Shown here: positions 25,926-34,794 of the stretch, piece after piece
Layout: the number at the start of each line of letters is the position of its first letter
Position numbering within the stretch: position 1 is the stretch's first letter
Source: Mitsuaria sp. PDC51
GTDB taxonomy: Bacteria > Pseudomonadota > Gammaproteobacteria > Burkholderiales > Burkholderiaceae_C
DNA length: 64,000 nucleotides
NCBI RefSeq assembly: GCF_900113225.1
Contig: NZ_FOZE01000002.1
Span: forward strand, 1,488,001 to 1,552,000
Direction: 5' to 3'
Translations under genes and position numbers: made by a program
The notes under the pieces: model-generated
Databases searched by the model: none
Told to the model about the DNA's origin: nothing
What the model saw: the letters and a program-made list of their open reading frames with translations, nothing else

Positions 25926-27524
25926 ATGAGCAGTCTCGAGAACCGTCGCCAGGTGGGCGTGGGCGTGGGCGCGAACGAGTACGGCGGTCGCCGCGTGCGC
26001 GCGCCGCTGACGAAGATGCGGCCCCTGGAGAAGCGGCCCGACCGGCCGCTCGAGTCGCCCAGCGACTGGACCTTCGACCTGATCGAGCAGTACCACGAGG
26101 TGATCCGCCAGACCGCGGAGCGCTACGGCCTGGACACCTACCCGAACCAGCTGGAGGTCATCACCGCCGAGCAGATGATGGACGCCTACGCGTCGGTCGG
26201 CATGCCGGTGAACTACCGGCACTGGAGCTATGGCAAGGAGTTCATCTCGACCGAGCGCCACTACAAGCGCGGCCAGATGGGCCTGGCCTACGAGATCGTC
26301 ATCAACTCCGACCCGTGCATCGCCTACCTGATGGAGGAGAACACGATGGCGATGCAGGCGCTGGTGATCGCGCATGCCTGCTACGGCCACAACAGCTTCT
26401 TCAAGAACAACTACCTGTTCCGGATGTGGACCGATGCGTCGTCGATCATCGACTACCTGGTCTACGCGAAGAACTATGTCGCCGACTGCGAGCAGCGCCA
26501 CGGGCTCGATGCGGTGGAGTCGACGCTGGACTCCTGCCATGCGCTGATGAACCACGGCGTGGACCGCTACCGCCGCCCGGCCAAGCTGTCACTGGCCCAG
26601 GAGCAGGCGATGCGCAAGGACCGCGAGTCCTACGCCCAGCAGCAGGTCAACGACATGTGGCGCACCCTGCCGCGCCGGCCCGAGGACGAGGCCAAGGCGG
26701 AAGAGAAGCGGCGCTTCCCCGACGAGCCGCAGGAGAACCTGCTGTACTTCATCGAGAAGAACGCGCCGCTGCTGGAGCCCTGGCAGCGGGAGATCGTCCG
26801 CATCGTCCGCAAGATCGCGCAGTACTTCTACCCGCAGCGACAGACCCAGGTGATGAACGAGGGCTGGGCCACCTTCTGGCATCACAAGCTGCTGAACACG
26901 ATGTACGACGACGGTTATCTGTCGGACGGGATGATGATCGAGTGGCTCAAGTCCCACACCAACGTGGTGGCCCAGCCGCCGATGGCGCAGCTCAATCCGT
27001 ATGCGCTGGGCTTCGCGATGTACACCGACATCAAGCGCATCTGCGAGCATCCCACCGATGAAGACCGCGAGTGGTTCCCGGCGATCGCCGGCAGCGACTG
27101 GCTGCCGACGCTGGATCACGCGATGCGCAACTTCAAGGACGAGAGCTTCATCGCGCAGTACCTGAGCCCGAAGATGATGCGCGACTTCCGGCTGTTCTCG
27201 ATCCTGGACGATGAGCATCAGGCGGAGTACGAGATCTCCGCGATCCACGACGAGCAGGGTTACCAGCACGTGCGCCAGACCCTGTCCCGGCAGTACGACC
27301 TGTCCACGCGGGAGCCCAACATCCAGGTCTGGAACGTGAACCTCAGAGGCGACCGCTCATTGACCCTGCGCCACCAGCAGCACCTGGACCGCCCGCTGCA
27401 CGACGACGCCCAGGAAGTGCTCAAGCATGTGGCGCGCCTGTGGGGCTTCGGCGTCCACCTGGAGAGCGTCAATGCGCGCGGCGATGTCACGCGCCGGTGG
27501 AGCGTGCCGGCACCGCAGCATTGA
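25926..27524 (+). CDS. SpoVR family protein
   Basis: The 532-aa protein contains the SpoVR core: DWTFDLIEQYHEVIRQTAER, YGLDTYPNQLEVITAEQMMD, YRHWSYGKEF, HACYGHNSFFKNNYLF and NEGWATFWHHKLLN, which carry the conserved His/Glu residues. Family function is uncertain: it affects cortex formation in Bacillus and stress survival in proteobacteria. I chose the ATG at 25926 because GGAGGA ends seven bases before it; a GTG overlapping the yeaH stop at 25899 is an alternative that adds nine residues. It is the last gene of the prkA operon and ends convergently, abutting the oxidase gene. Confidence 0.94.
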   Translation: MSSLENRRQVGVGVGANEYGGRRVRAPLTKMRPLEKRPDRPLESPSDWTFDLIEQYHEVIRQTAERYGLDTYPNQLEVITAEQMMDAYASVGMPVNYRHWSYGKEFISTERHYKRGQMGLAYEIVINSDPCIAYLMEENTMAMQALVIAHACYGHNSFFKNNYLFRMWTDASSIIDYLVYAKNYVADCEQRHGLDAVESTLDSCHALMNHGVDRYRRPAKLSLAQEQAMRKDRESYAQQQVNDMWRTLPRRPEDEAKAEEKRRFPDEPQENLLYFIEKNAPLLEPWQREIVRIVRKIAQYFYPQRQTQVMNEGWATFWHHKLLNTMYDDGYLSDGMMIEWLKSHTNVVAQPPMAQLNPYALGFAMYTDIKRICEHPTDEDREWFPAIAGSDWLPTLDHAMRNFKDESFIAQYLSPKMMRDFRLFSILDDEHQAEYEISAIHDEQGYQHVRQTLSRQYDLSTREPNIQVWNVNLRGDRSLTLRHQQHLDRPLHDDAQEVLKHVARLWGFGVHLESVNARGDVTRRWSVPAPQH

Positions 27525-28970
27525 TCAGGCGAAGACCTTCCCCGGATTCATGATGTCGTTCGGATCGAGCGCCCGCTTGAGCGCTCGCATCTGATCGACC
27601 GCGCCCTCCCCGGCCTCCTGGAGCAGGAAGCCCTGCTTGTGCAGGCCGATGCCGTGCTCGCCGGTGCAGGTGCCTTCGAGCGCGATCGCGCGCGCCACCA
27701 TCCGCGCGCTCAGCGCCTCGGCGGTTGCGCGTTCAGCGGGAATGGTGGGATCGATCAGGTAACCCATGTGGAAATTGCCGTCGCCGACGTGGCCGACGAT
27801 GAAGTACGGTAGCCCGCTCGCTTCGACTTCCTCCACCGACGCATTGATCGACTCCGCCAGGCGCGAGATCGGCACGCAGGTATCGGTTGTCACCGCGCGG
27901 CAGCCGGGCTTCATCTGCAGCGCGGACAGGTAGGCGTGATGCCGGGCCGTCCACAAGCGCGTGCGCTCCTCCGGCGTGGTCGCCCACTCGAAGCCGGTGC
28001 CGCCGTGCTCGGCGGCGATCTCCTGCACAGTGGCCGCCTGCTCCGCCACGCCAGCGTCGGAGCCGTGGAACTCCATCAGCAGCATCGGCGCCTCGCGCAG
28101 CGTGAGCTTGTCATGGCGGTTGACCGCCCGCACCGCATGAGCATCAAGCAGCTCGCAACGCGCGATCGGCACGCCCATCTGGATGATCGCGATCGTGGTC
28201 CGGACCGCGGCATCGATCGATTCGAACGAGCAGACCGCCGCCGACACCGCCTCCGGCAGCGGGTACAGCCGCAGCGTGATTTCGCAGATCGCGCCCAGCG
28301 TGCCCTCGCTGCCGACGTACAGGCGCGTGAGGTCGTAACCGGCGCTGCTCTTGCGCGCGCGGGAGCCGGTGCGAATCAGTCGCCCGTCCGGCGTCGCGAC
28401 CGTCAGCCCGAGCACGTTCTCCTTCATCGTGCCGTAGCGCACCGCATTCGTGCCGCTGGCCCGCGTGGCCGACATGCCGCCGATCGATGCATCCGCGCCG
28501 GGGTCGATCGGGAAGAACAGTCCCTGGTGCCGGATCTCCGTATTGAGCTGGTTGCGCGTGACGCCGGCCTGCACGGTCACCGTCAGGTCCTCGGCGTTGA
28601 CGCTGAGGAGGCGCTTCATCCGCGACAGGTCCAGGCTCACGCCGCCCTGCACCGCCAGCAGGTGGCCTTCGAGCGAGGTTCCGGCGCCGTAGGGGATCAC
28701 CGGCACGCGATGCGCGTTGGCCAGGGCCAGCACCGCGGCGACCTCGTCGTTGCTTTCGGCGAAGACGACCGCCTCCGGCGGCGGCACGTCGAAGGGCGAT
28801 TCGTCGCGACCATGCTGCTCGCGCAGGGCCATCGCAGTGCTGCAGCGGTCGCCGAAGCGCGCCTTCAGCGCCTCCAGCATCGCCGCCGGCATCGCGCGCG
28901 GGGCGTAGACCGGCTGGTGCGGCGCGCCGGGGTCTCCCTGGTCGTCACCGAGTTCTCGAGGCGCGTTCAT
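27525..28970 (-). CDS. FAD-linked oxidase, GlcD / D-lactate dehydrogenase (cytochrome) type
   Basis: The 481-aa protein has a PCMH-type FAD-binding domain with VIPYGAGTSLEGH (about residue 87), DPGADASIGGMSATRASGTN and YVGSEGTLG, and a C-terminal domain with the family block GEHGIGLHKQGFL near residue 448. It belongs to the group oxidising D-lactate, glycolate or D-2-hydroxyglutarate and passing electrons to the respiratory chain. No glcE/glcF partners are adjacent, which favours a stand-alone D-lactate dehydrogenase-like enzyme. The ATG at 28970 is preceded by AGGAGACC. Exact substrate unresolved. Confidence 0.9.
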   Translation of the reverse strand: MNAPRELGDDQGDPGAPHQPVYAPRAMPAAMLEALKARFGDRCSTAMALREQHGRDESPFDVPPPEAVVFAESNDEVAAVLALANAHRVPVIPYGAGTSLEGHLLAVQGGVSLDLSRMKRLLSVNAEDLTVTVQAGVTRNQLNTEIRHQGLFFPIDPGADASIGGMSATRASGTNAVRYGTMKENVLGLTVATPDGRLIRTGSRARKSSAGYDLTRLYVGSEGTLGAICEITLRLYPLPEAVSAAVCSFESIDAAVRTTIAIIQMGVPIARCELLDAHAVRAVNRHDKLTLREAPMLLMEFHGSDAGVAEQAATVQEIAAEHGGTGFEWATTPEERTRLWTARHHAYLSALQMKPGCRAVTTDTCVPISRLAESINASVEEVEASGLPYFIVGHVGDGNFHMGYLIDPTIPAERATAEALSARMVARAIALEGTCTGEHGIGLHKQGFLLQEAGEGAVDQMRALKRALDPNDIMNPGKVFA

Positions 28971-29160
28971 CGTGGTCTCCTGGTGCCGCCGTTCCCGGAT
29001 CGGCAGCACCGATCGGCCGGCGGGTCATCGCTCGTCGATGCGATGGATTCTAGGAAGACGCGTCGCTGCATTCACTTGCATCGTCCCGCTTGCGCCGCGA
29101 CCCGCACAGTGACAGCATGAACGGATCGCGCGCCTGGTCGCGCGCCACGAGGAGTCCGCC

Positions 29161-29472
29161 ATGTCCCACCTGTGGTTATGGACGATCTGGGCCCTGCTGC
29201 TGGCGCTGGTGGTGCTGGCCACCCTGCGCATGGATTGGCTGAGGGTCTGGTGGATGGATCAGCTGCGCCACCTGCCCGGCGACGCTGCCGACGAGGACAT
29301 CGATCCCGGACAGCCTGCCCGCGGCCACCTCGAACCTGGCGGCCGTCAGCCGGCGCCGCATGTGCCCCGGCCGGTCGGCATCCCGAGACACACCGTGCAC
29401 GACGTGCATGGCCATGCCGCCGCCATGTCGCACCATCGCCCGGTCTTCCATCGCAGCGGCAGCCGCAACTGA
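29161..29472 (+). CDS. Small membrane-anchored protein, unknown function
   Basis: The 103-aa product has one N-terminal hydrophobic helix (residues 3-23, LWLWTIWALLLALVVLATL) followed by an Asp/Glu-containing, then Pro/His-rich soluble tail with several His-Xaa-His pairs that might bind metal. GAGGAG eight bases before the ATG supports translation. No family recognised. It lies between the divergent oxidase gene and the cobalamin adenosyltransferase gene, same strand as the latter. Confidence 0.6.
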   Translation: MSHLWLWTIWALLLALVVLATLRMDWLRVWWMDQLRHLPGDAADEDIDPGQPARGHLEPGGRQPAPHVPRPVGIPRHTVHDVHGHAAAMSHHRPVFHRSGSRN

Positions 29473-29539
29473 CCGCCTTCCCGGTCGAGTTGCGGCAAGA
29501 TGCCGGGTTTGCACTTCCGCAGCCCGCGCGGCATCCGCC

Positions 29540-30154
29540 ATGGCCAATCGACTTTCCCAGATCGCGACCCGCACCGGCGACGACGGCACCACCGGCCTCG
29601 GCGACGGCACCCGCGTCCCCAAGGACCACCTGCGCATCCAGGCGATGGGCGATGTGGACGAACTGAATTCCCAGATCGGCGTGCTGCTGGCCGAGCCGCT
29701 GCCCGACGAGGTGCGCGAACTGCTGGTCACCATCCAGCATGAGCTGTTCAACCTGGGCGGCGAGCTGTGCATGCCGGGCTACAGCCTGCTCAAGGAAGCG
29801 GCGGTGCTCCACCTCGACCAGGCGCTGGCCGACCACAACGCCGCCCTGCCCCGCCTGGCGGAGTTCATCCTGCCGGCTGGCACCCGCAGCGCGGCGATCG
29901 CGCATGTCTGCCGCACCATCGCCCGCCGCGCCGAACGGGCGGTGGTCACGCTGGCCGCGAACGAGGCCGTCAACGCCACGCCGCGGCACTACCTGAACCG
30001 GTTGTCGGATTTGCTGTTCGTGCTGGCGCGGGTTCTCAATCGCGCCAACCTCGACGGCAAGGGGGGTGATGACGTCTATTGGAAGAGCGAGCGGTTGGCG
30101 CGCTATGAGGCGCAGGAGGCTCAAGAGGCTCAGGAAGACCGCGGACAGGGGTGA
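29540..30154 (+). CDS. Cob(I)alamin adenosyltransferase, PduO type
   Basis: The 204-aa protein starts ANRLSQIATRTGDDGTTGLG, the nucleotide-binding N-terminus of PduO/MMAB-type ATP:corrinoid adenosyltransferases, and carries VDELNSQIGVL and the helix TIARRAERAVVTLA with the conserved Arg pair, then NRLSDLLFVLARVLNR. It makes adenosylcobalamin from cob(I)alamin and ATP. The C-terminal 15 residues are a Glu/Ala/Gln repeat (QEAQEAQEAQ) unusual for the family. No B12 riboswitch or cob genes are seen nearby. Confidence 0.94.
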   Translation: MANRLSQIATRTGDDGTTGLGDGTRVPKDHLRIQAMGDVDELNSQIGVLLAEPLPDEVRELLVTIQHELFNLGGELCMPGYSLLKEAAVLHLDQALADHNAALPRLAEFILPAGTRSAAIAHVCRTIARRAERAVVTLAANEAVNATPRHYLNRLSDLLFVLARVLNRANLDGKGGDDVYWKSERLARYEAQEAQEAQEDRGQG

Positions 30155-30158
30155 GGGC

Positions 30159-31139
30159 TCAGGCAAGGGCAGCTGCAGCAGCGGTAAGGCGCTTCGCGTA
30201 AGCCTCCCGCAGCGCTGGCGGCGACAGCACGTCGACCTGGCCGGCATGGCGCAGCAGGTCCATCAGCAGTTCCGTCGCGTCCACGAAGGGCAGTTCCAAC
30301 TGCCAGCGTCCATCGGACAACCATTCGCTGCGCTGGGACGGATGCCATTCCTCGCTCGACACCCACGCGGCGATCTGCGCGCTGAACACCACCGTCGCCC
30401 ATTGCGGATCGCCACCCGCGAAGATCCCGTAGCCCTGGTCCAGTTCCCCTTCGAGCTCTTTCAACGGCAGGCTGCGCGCGGCCTGCCCTTCGAGGACTTC
30501 CGCATCCTCCATCGCGTCGAGCGCGAACCGTCTCAGCCCATCGCTGGCGTGGCACCACGCGTCCAGGTACCAGGTATTGCGGTAATGCACCAGGCGCTGC
30601 GGTGACACCACGCGCTCGCTGACCGAGCCGCCTCCCGCTCCCCGCTTGCGATAACGCAGCCGCAGCCGCTGGCGCTTCACGACCGCGCTGCCCACGGTCT
30701 CGAAATGCTCCGACGGCACTCGGCGCCGCGCCGTCGAGATCAGCTTGATCCGCCGCGTCATTTCCTGCGCTTCGGCGGCATCGCCGCCCAGCATGCCGGT
30801 GAGCTTGTCCAGCATCGGCTGCAGGTGCCGGCTCAGCAGGCCGTTCTCGTCGAGGCCGGCCATCATCTGATGCATGGTGAGCAGCGCGTGCAGCTCCTTC
30901 TCGCTGAACCAGACGCCCGGCAGCTCATGCCGCTGACCCCGCCATTGCTGCCCGAAGCGATAGCCGTTCTCCGTGGCGTCGTATTCGATCGGCGCATCCA
31001 TCCGCTCGCGCAGGTACTGCAGGTCGCGCTTGAGCGTTGCCGGCGACACCTCCAGCAGCTCGCGCATCTCCGCGAAGCTCACGCAGCCGCGGCTGCGGAT
31101 CAGCATCTCGATCTTGTAGAAGCGCTCGGTGCGATCCAT
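30159..31139 (-). CDS. WYL-domain transcriptional regulator (DeoR-type HTH)
   Basis: The 326-aa regulator has an N-terminal winged helix (residues 1-60, RTERFYKIEMLIRSRGCVSF, LLEVSPATLKRDLQYLRERM), a central WYL domain (about 140-220; HYRNTWYLDAWCHASDGLRRFALD) and a C-terminal WCX extension. WYL regulators sense nucleic-acid-derived ligands in several systems and control DNA-damage or phage-defence genes. It is divergent from the HNH-like gene at 31300, with 160 bp between them, which is the likely target promoter. Its 3' end is five bases from the adenosyltransferase gene, so those two are convergent. Confidence 0.9.
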   Translation of the reverse strand: MDRTERFYKIEMLIRSRGCVSFAEMRELLEVSPATLKRDLQYLRERMDAPIEYDATENGYRFGQQWRGQRHELPGVWFSEKELHALLTMHQMMAGLDENGLLSRHLQPMLDKLTGMLGGDAAEAQEMTRRIKLISTARRRVPSEHFETVGSAVVKRQRLRLRYRKRGAGGGSVSERVVSPQRLVHYRNTWYLDAWCHASDGLRRFALDAMEDAEVLEGQAARSLPLKELEGELDQGYGIFAGGDPQWATVVFSAQIAAWVSSEEWHPSQRSEWLSDGRWQLELPFVDATELLMDLLRHAGQVDVLSPPALREAYAKRLTAAAAALA

Positions 31140-31299
31140 GCGGGGGGCCTCCTGACAGATTTAGGTGGGTCAGCCCCGACTTTCTACTGACCAATTTCGG
31201 GGTGGCTCATTCTATGAGCTACCCAACTTGAATACTTGATCCCAAGCCTGAAGCAGTAGCCGCAGGCCACCCGGTATCCCAGTCTTCAAGGAGCAGCCC

Positions 31300-32388
31300 A
31301 TGGTCGCCACGATCCACCGCAACGCCGACGACATCACCCTCCAGCAACTGGCCCTGCCGATGACGGCCGCCGACACGCTGGAGGACCGGAAGGACGAAGC
31401 CGGCGCGTCGAGCCATGAGCGCGTCGGCTTCGAACTGGGCTGGGACTATGCCCATCACGGCTTGACGCCACCGGTGGAGCAGCTGTTCCGCCAGTCGCCG
31501 CTGCAGCAGGGATGGCAACTGGGACGCTCGACCTTCGGTGCCCGCACGCTGAAGTCTCATCGGCACACGCAGCTGTGGCTCTCGCTGCGCTTGCATGCCT
31601 GGCAGCGCGGCCGCAGCTTCGAAACCCTGCTGGTCACGCCCAACTACCTGCAGCAGCTGGACACCAGCCATTGCCCGGTCAGCCGCCTGCCGTTCAGCGA
31701 CGAAGCGGACCACCCGCAGCGCCGCTCGATCGACCGGGTCCGTGACGACGCCGGTTATGCGGCTGGCAACCTGGCGCTGATGAGCCACGCCGCCAACGTC
31801 GCGAAACTGGACCGCGGCTGGCAGCAATGCTGGGCCATGGGCCAGAGCCTGCGCCAGGGCCCGATGACGATGGCCGGCGGTTTGAACGCCGAGGCCTGGG
31901 AACGGATGGCGATCCTGGCGAGCTTCGTCACGCCGATGGCGCACGAGCTGGCCGCGCAACTGCCGATGCTGGTGCTGCCGCCCAATCGGCTGCGCCTGTT
32001 CAACCCCGTCCAGGCGCTGCAGGCGCTGGTGACGCGCCAATTGGCGACGCCCGGCTGGAGCCAGCGGCTGACTCGCCTGGAGGCGCTGATGGCCACGCAG
32101 CAGCGCGCGGATTTCTCGAAGTTCGTGCTGGCGCTGGTGCCGCGCGTGCTGCGCTGCCAGTCGCTCACCGATCCGATGGAGATCCGCTGGGCTCTGGAAG
32201 ACGCGTGGCGCGATCCGCTGCTGCAGAAGCGCTGGACGCACTTCGCGCAACAACTGACCCCCGAGCAAGCCGAACAACTGGTGCAGCGTGCCGCGAAGAA
32301 GCAGCTGAGCAACGTTCGCGTGCAGAGCCACGCCGCGCCGACCGACGGCTGGGCACTCGAGCGTCAGGGATTCCGCGCGGCGGCGTGA
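31300..32388 (+). CDS. Uncharacterised protein with degenerate HNH-like motif
   Basis: No named family, but residues 124-166 (HCPVSRLPF followed by RRSIDRVRDDAGYAAGNLAL and MSHAAN) match the pattern S-I-D-R-[IV]-x4-G-Y-x3-N-[IVL]-x-[LV]-x4-N of phage-type HNH endonucleases and their relatives. The rest is helical, with no membrane helix or signal. At 362 aa it is much longer than simple HNH nucleases, so it may be a fusion or a repurposed fold. AAGGAG precedes the ATG by a good distance. It faces the WYL regulator across 160 bp. A nucleic-acid-related or defence function is inference; whether the catalytic residues are intact cannot be judged by eye. Confidence 0.72.
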   Translation: MVATIHRNADDITLQQLALPMTAADTLEDRKDEAGASSHERVGFELGWDYAHHGLTPPVEQLFRQSPLQQGWQLGRSTFGARTLKSHRHTQLWLSLRLHAWQRGRSFETLLVTPNYLQQLDTSHCPVSRLPFSDEADHPQRRSIDRVRDDAGYAAGNLALMSHAANVAKLDRGWQQCWAMGQSLRQGPMTMAGGLNAEAWERMAILASFVTPMAHELAAQLPMLVLPPNRLRLFNPVQALQALVTRQLATPGWSQRLTRLEALMATQQRADFSKFVLALVPRVLRCQSLTDPMEIRWALEDAWRDPLLQKRWTHFAQQLTPEQAEQLVQRAAKKQLSNVRVQSHAAPTDGWALERQGFRAAA

Positions 32389-32412
32389 GAGGCGGCCCGA
32401 GGGCGGTGGGCC

Positions 32413-32631
32413 TCAGCCGGGCAGTCCGACGTGCAGCTTCTCCAGACCGCCGTTCTGGTCCTGCAACGCGACGTGATAACCGCGCTCGATGAACCAGTGA
32501 GCCCAGTTGCGGGCGAGGGTCTTCTCCGGCAACCAGGGGCCGGTGCGGTCGAGGTGGACGCGATTGCCGCGGCGTTCATAGAACACCACGCGCCACATGT
32601 TGGCAGGGATGCGGTCTTGGAAGCTGGCCAT
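32413..32631 (-). CDS. Small conserved-looking hypothetical protein
   Basis: A 72-aa protein rich in aromatic and basic residues (MWRVVFYERRGNRVHLDRTG, ARNWAHWFIERGYHVALQ), without Cys, signal peptide or membrane helix. No family recognised. It lies 15 bp downstream of the PIN gene on the same strand and may be the last gene of the GNAT-AbrB-PIN operon; it is convergent with the HNH-like gene. Confidence 0.6.
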   Translation of the reverse strand: MASFQDRIPANMWRVVFYERRGNRVHLDRTGPWLPEKTLARNWAHWFIERGYHVALQDQNGGLEKLHVGLPG

Positions 32632-32646
32632 ATGCGACCGCGGAAT

Positions 32647-33129
32647 CTAGCAAAGCAGCAGGTCGCGTTGGGAGGGGGGCAACACCTGGAACCATGCGGA
32701 CATCGGCTGAACCGTGCAGAGTTGCCGCGCGGCCTGGCTTCGACTGTTCGCAGACCATTCCGCGAGCACCGCATCGTCGCTGAGCAGCAGTGAGGCCTCG
32801 CCTTGCAGCGCCAGTTCAACGAGGGCCTGGGCGTCCTCCGGCATACCAGCCAGACGCGCTTGCCGCTGCGGCTTCACGACCTGCGCATACGGCAGGAAAT
32901 CAGCCAGCAGTTCCTGCTGCTGCGCCGCGGACAGCCGCAGCTTCGGATAGGCCAGCGCGCGCATCAGCGTCGATGCGAGCCCGGGACTGACCAGCGGGCG
33001 CAGCACGCCCTGCTGCCAGGCGCGACGCAGGCCCAGCGATTCGCCGCCGGACCTCAGCAAGGCATGCAGGATCAGGGCGGGATCGATGACGACGAGCACC
33101 GACGCCGCCGGCTTCGATCGACGGCTCAT
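32647..33129 (-). CDS. PIN-domain toxin of a type II toxin-antitoxin pair
   Basis: The 160-aa protein matches the 'putative toxin component, PIN family' group: VLVVIDPALILHALLRSGGE with the first acidic residue at the end of strand 1, a middle segment LVSPGLASTLMRALAYPKLR and LLLSDDAVLAEWS with the later acidic pair. PIN toxins are Mg2+-dependent RNases that cut tRNA or mRNA. The ATG overlaps the antitoxin stop by four bases. Because the canonical second Glu is not obvious by eye, activity is unproven. Confidence 0.8.
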   Translation of the reverse strand: MSRRSKPAASVLVVIDPALILHALLRSGGESLGLRRAWQQGVLRPLVSPGLASTLMRALAYPKLRLSAAQQQELLADFLPYAQVVKPQRQARLAGMPEDAQALVELALQGEASLLLSDDAVLAEWSANSRSQAARQLCTVQPMSAWFQVLPPSQRDLLLC

Positions 33130-33458
33130 GCGGACTTGCGGGTCTTCTTGCCGGCGGCCTGTTTCGCGGCCGGGGACTTCGCAGTTCTCGCCGGCTTTTT
33201 CGCCGCCACTTTTGCCGCCGCTTTCGCAGCCGGCCTGGCGGCCTTGGACGCGAAGGCGATCGCCTGCGCGACCACCTCGTCACCGAGCTCGAGTTCCGCC
33301 AGCTTGGCCCGCACCGCATCGCCGCGCTGGATGCGCACCGGCGTCAACAGCACCTGGCCAGCCTGCAGCTGGACCTCGAAGTACTGCACTGGACCGAGCT
33401 TCTCGGTGACGCTTTTCGGCAGGGTGAGCTGGTTCTTGGACGTCAGCTTCGCCAGCAC
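33126..33458 (-). CDS. AbrB/MazE-type antitoxin with histone-H1-like tail
   Basis: The 110-aa protein begins with a swapped-hairpin AbrB domain (LAKLTSKNQLTLPKSVTEKL) expected to bind its own operator and the PIN toxin. The last 40 residues (71-110) are almost only Ala, Lys, Pro, Arg and Ser, with K-P-A and A-A-K repeats like histone H1 and Burkholderiales H1-like proteins. Such a tail is not part of ordinary MazE antitoxins and probably adds nonspecific DNA binding. The start is a GTG at 33458, three bases after the GNAT stop, so the GNAT, antitoxin and toxin genes form an operon. Confidence 0.8.
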   Translation of the reverse strand: MLAKLTSKNQLTLPKSVTEKLGPVQYFEVQLQAGQVLLTPVRIQRGDAVRAKLAELELGDEVVAQAIAFASKAARPAAKAAAKVAAKKPARTAKSPAAKQAAGKKTRKSA

Positions 33459-33461
33459 GGC

Positions 33462-33980
33462 TCAGACCAGCGAGCGCTGTAGGCGCAGTTGCTCCAGCGG
33501 CTTGCCCTCGACGTCCACCGCCTTGACGCTGTCCGACTCGGCGCGGAAGCCGGCGATCTCGAAGAAGCGCATCGCGCGCTCGTTGTTCCTGTAGGTCCAG
33601 AGCGTGACGCGGGTGCAGCCCTCTTCCTGCAAACCTTCCTGCGCCGCCTCGACCAGCGCCTGGCCGACGCCCTTGTCCCAGTGGGACGGTGCCGCGTACA
33701 TGGCCCAGATCTCGCCCGTCGTCGACGGCGTGCCCTTGTCGCGCGAACGGTCGAAGCCGACGAAGCCCATGACCTCGTTGTCCAGGTGCGCGACCAGCAC
33801 CTGCGGCTCGCACATGTTGATGGCCTCGCGCCAGTAGGCCTGGCGCTGGGCGACGGACAACCCGTTGAGGGCGGTGTCGGGCCAGAACGCCTTGTACGCG
33901 TCCTGAGCGGAACTCACCTGGATCTGGGCGATGGCCTTGGCATCACGCAGCGTGGCCGGGCGAATCTGAATACTCGACAT
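33462..33980 (-). CDS. GNAT family N-acetyltransferase upstream of the TA pair
   Basis: The 172-aa single-domain GNAT begins SSIQIRPATLRDAKAIAQIQ and has the acetyl-CoA loop WDKGVGQALVEAAQEGL near residue 113 and TYRNNERAMRFFEIAGFRAE near residue 140. The pattern resembles RimI/PhnO-like small-molecule or protein acetylases. It is the first gene of the operon leading into the AbrB/PIN pair. GNATs can be toxins in TA systems (TacT, AtaT), but those pair with RHH antitoxins; this gene is more likely a passenger. Confidence 0.86.
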   Translation of the reverse strand: MSSIQIRPATLRDAKAIAQIQVSSAQDAYKAFWPDTALNGLSVAQRQAYWREAINMCEPQVLVAHLDNEVMGFVGFDRSRDKGTPSTTGEIWAMYAAPSHWDKGVGQALVEAAQEGLQEEGCTRVTLWTYRNNERAMRFFEIAGFRAESDSVKAVDVEGKPLEQLRLQRSLV

Positions 33981-34131
33981 ACCTTGAGAACAAACGCAAT
34001 TCAGGAAAGGGCGGGATTGTCCCAGCCAATGCGGCGAAACGGGCACCTTGACAGCAAATGTTTTGCTGACCTTTGATCGCCGGACGCAGCGTCGACGGGA
34101 CGAGGCGCCCGAACGTCACCACATCCGAACT

Positions 34132-34794
34132 TCAGACCAGCGACGCCTGCAGATGCCGACGGAAATCGCGCGCGAAACCGGTGGCCGCCTTGTGCCATTG
34201 CGGCCGCGCGACCGCCTGCAAGCGCAGCAGCAGTTCGTGCTCGACGGACAACTCGCCAAGGAACTCGGCAAGTTCGGTGCCGATGTCGCGCTGCATGCGC
34301 TGCACCAGCTGGGCGGTGGTCATCGCATCGGCGAGCGCTCGGTGCGCGCGGCCGTTGTCGGGCAGGCTGTGGAATTTGGCCAGCGTGCCGAGCTTGCAGT
34401 TCGGCGACTCCGGATAAAGCCGCCGAGCCAGCTTCACGGTACAGGCGAACTCCGGCGCGATGCGGGGCGCGGCTTCCGCGCGGTCCAGTTCGTGCAGCCA
34501 GAAGCCGCGATCGAAACCCGCGTTGTGCGCGACGAAGCCGCAGCCGGCGGTGAACTCGGCGACCTCGCGCATGACGCGGGCCGCGTCGGGGGCGTCCTCC
34601 AGCATCTCGTTGCTGATGCCGGTGAGGCGCTCAATCATCGGCGGGATCCAGGCGCCGGTGTTCATCAGGCTCTGGTACTGGCCGACGATCTCGCCGTCGC
34701 GCAGCAGCACGACGCCGATCTCGGTGGCGCGTCCCCCACCCTGCGGCGAATGGCCGGTGGTCTCGAAGTCGATGACGGCGATCGTGCGTTTCAT
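34132..34794 (-). CDS. DEDDh 3'-5' exonuclease (DNA polymerase III epsilon-like)
   Basis: The 220-aa protein carries all exonuclease motifs: Exo I IAVIDFETTGHSP (Asp and Glu near residues 8 and 10), Exo II VAHNAGFDRGF and Exo III GRAHRALADAMTT with His and Asp. It lacks the polymerase-binding C-terminus of DnaQ, so it is a stand-alone proofreading or repair exonuclease rather than the replicase subunit. Its start overlaps the MazG gene stop by four bases, coupling nucleotide-pool cleansing and exonuclease genes in one operon. Confidence 0.9.
   Translation of the reverse strand: MKRTIAVIDFETTGHSPQGGGRATEIGVVLLRDGEIVGQYQSLMNTGAWIPPMIERLTGISNEMLEDAPDAARVMREVAEFTAGCGFVAHNAGFDRGFWLHELDRAEAAPRIAPEFACTVKLARRLYPESPNCKLGTLAKFHSLPDNGRAHRALADAMTTAQLVQRMQRDIGTELAEFLGELSVEHELLLRLQAVARPQWHKAATGFARDFRRHLQASLV

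Noticed and set aside
33462-33980. GNAT as a third toxin of the AbrB/PIN system
   Set aside because: Acetyltransferase toxins pair with ribbon-helix-helix antitoxins; this enzyme looks like an ordinary small-molecule GNAT and is probably only cotranscribed.
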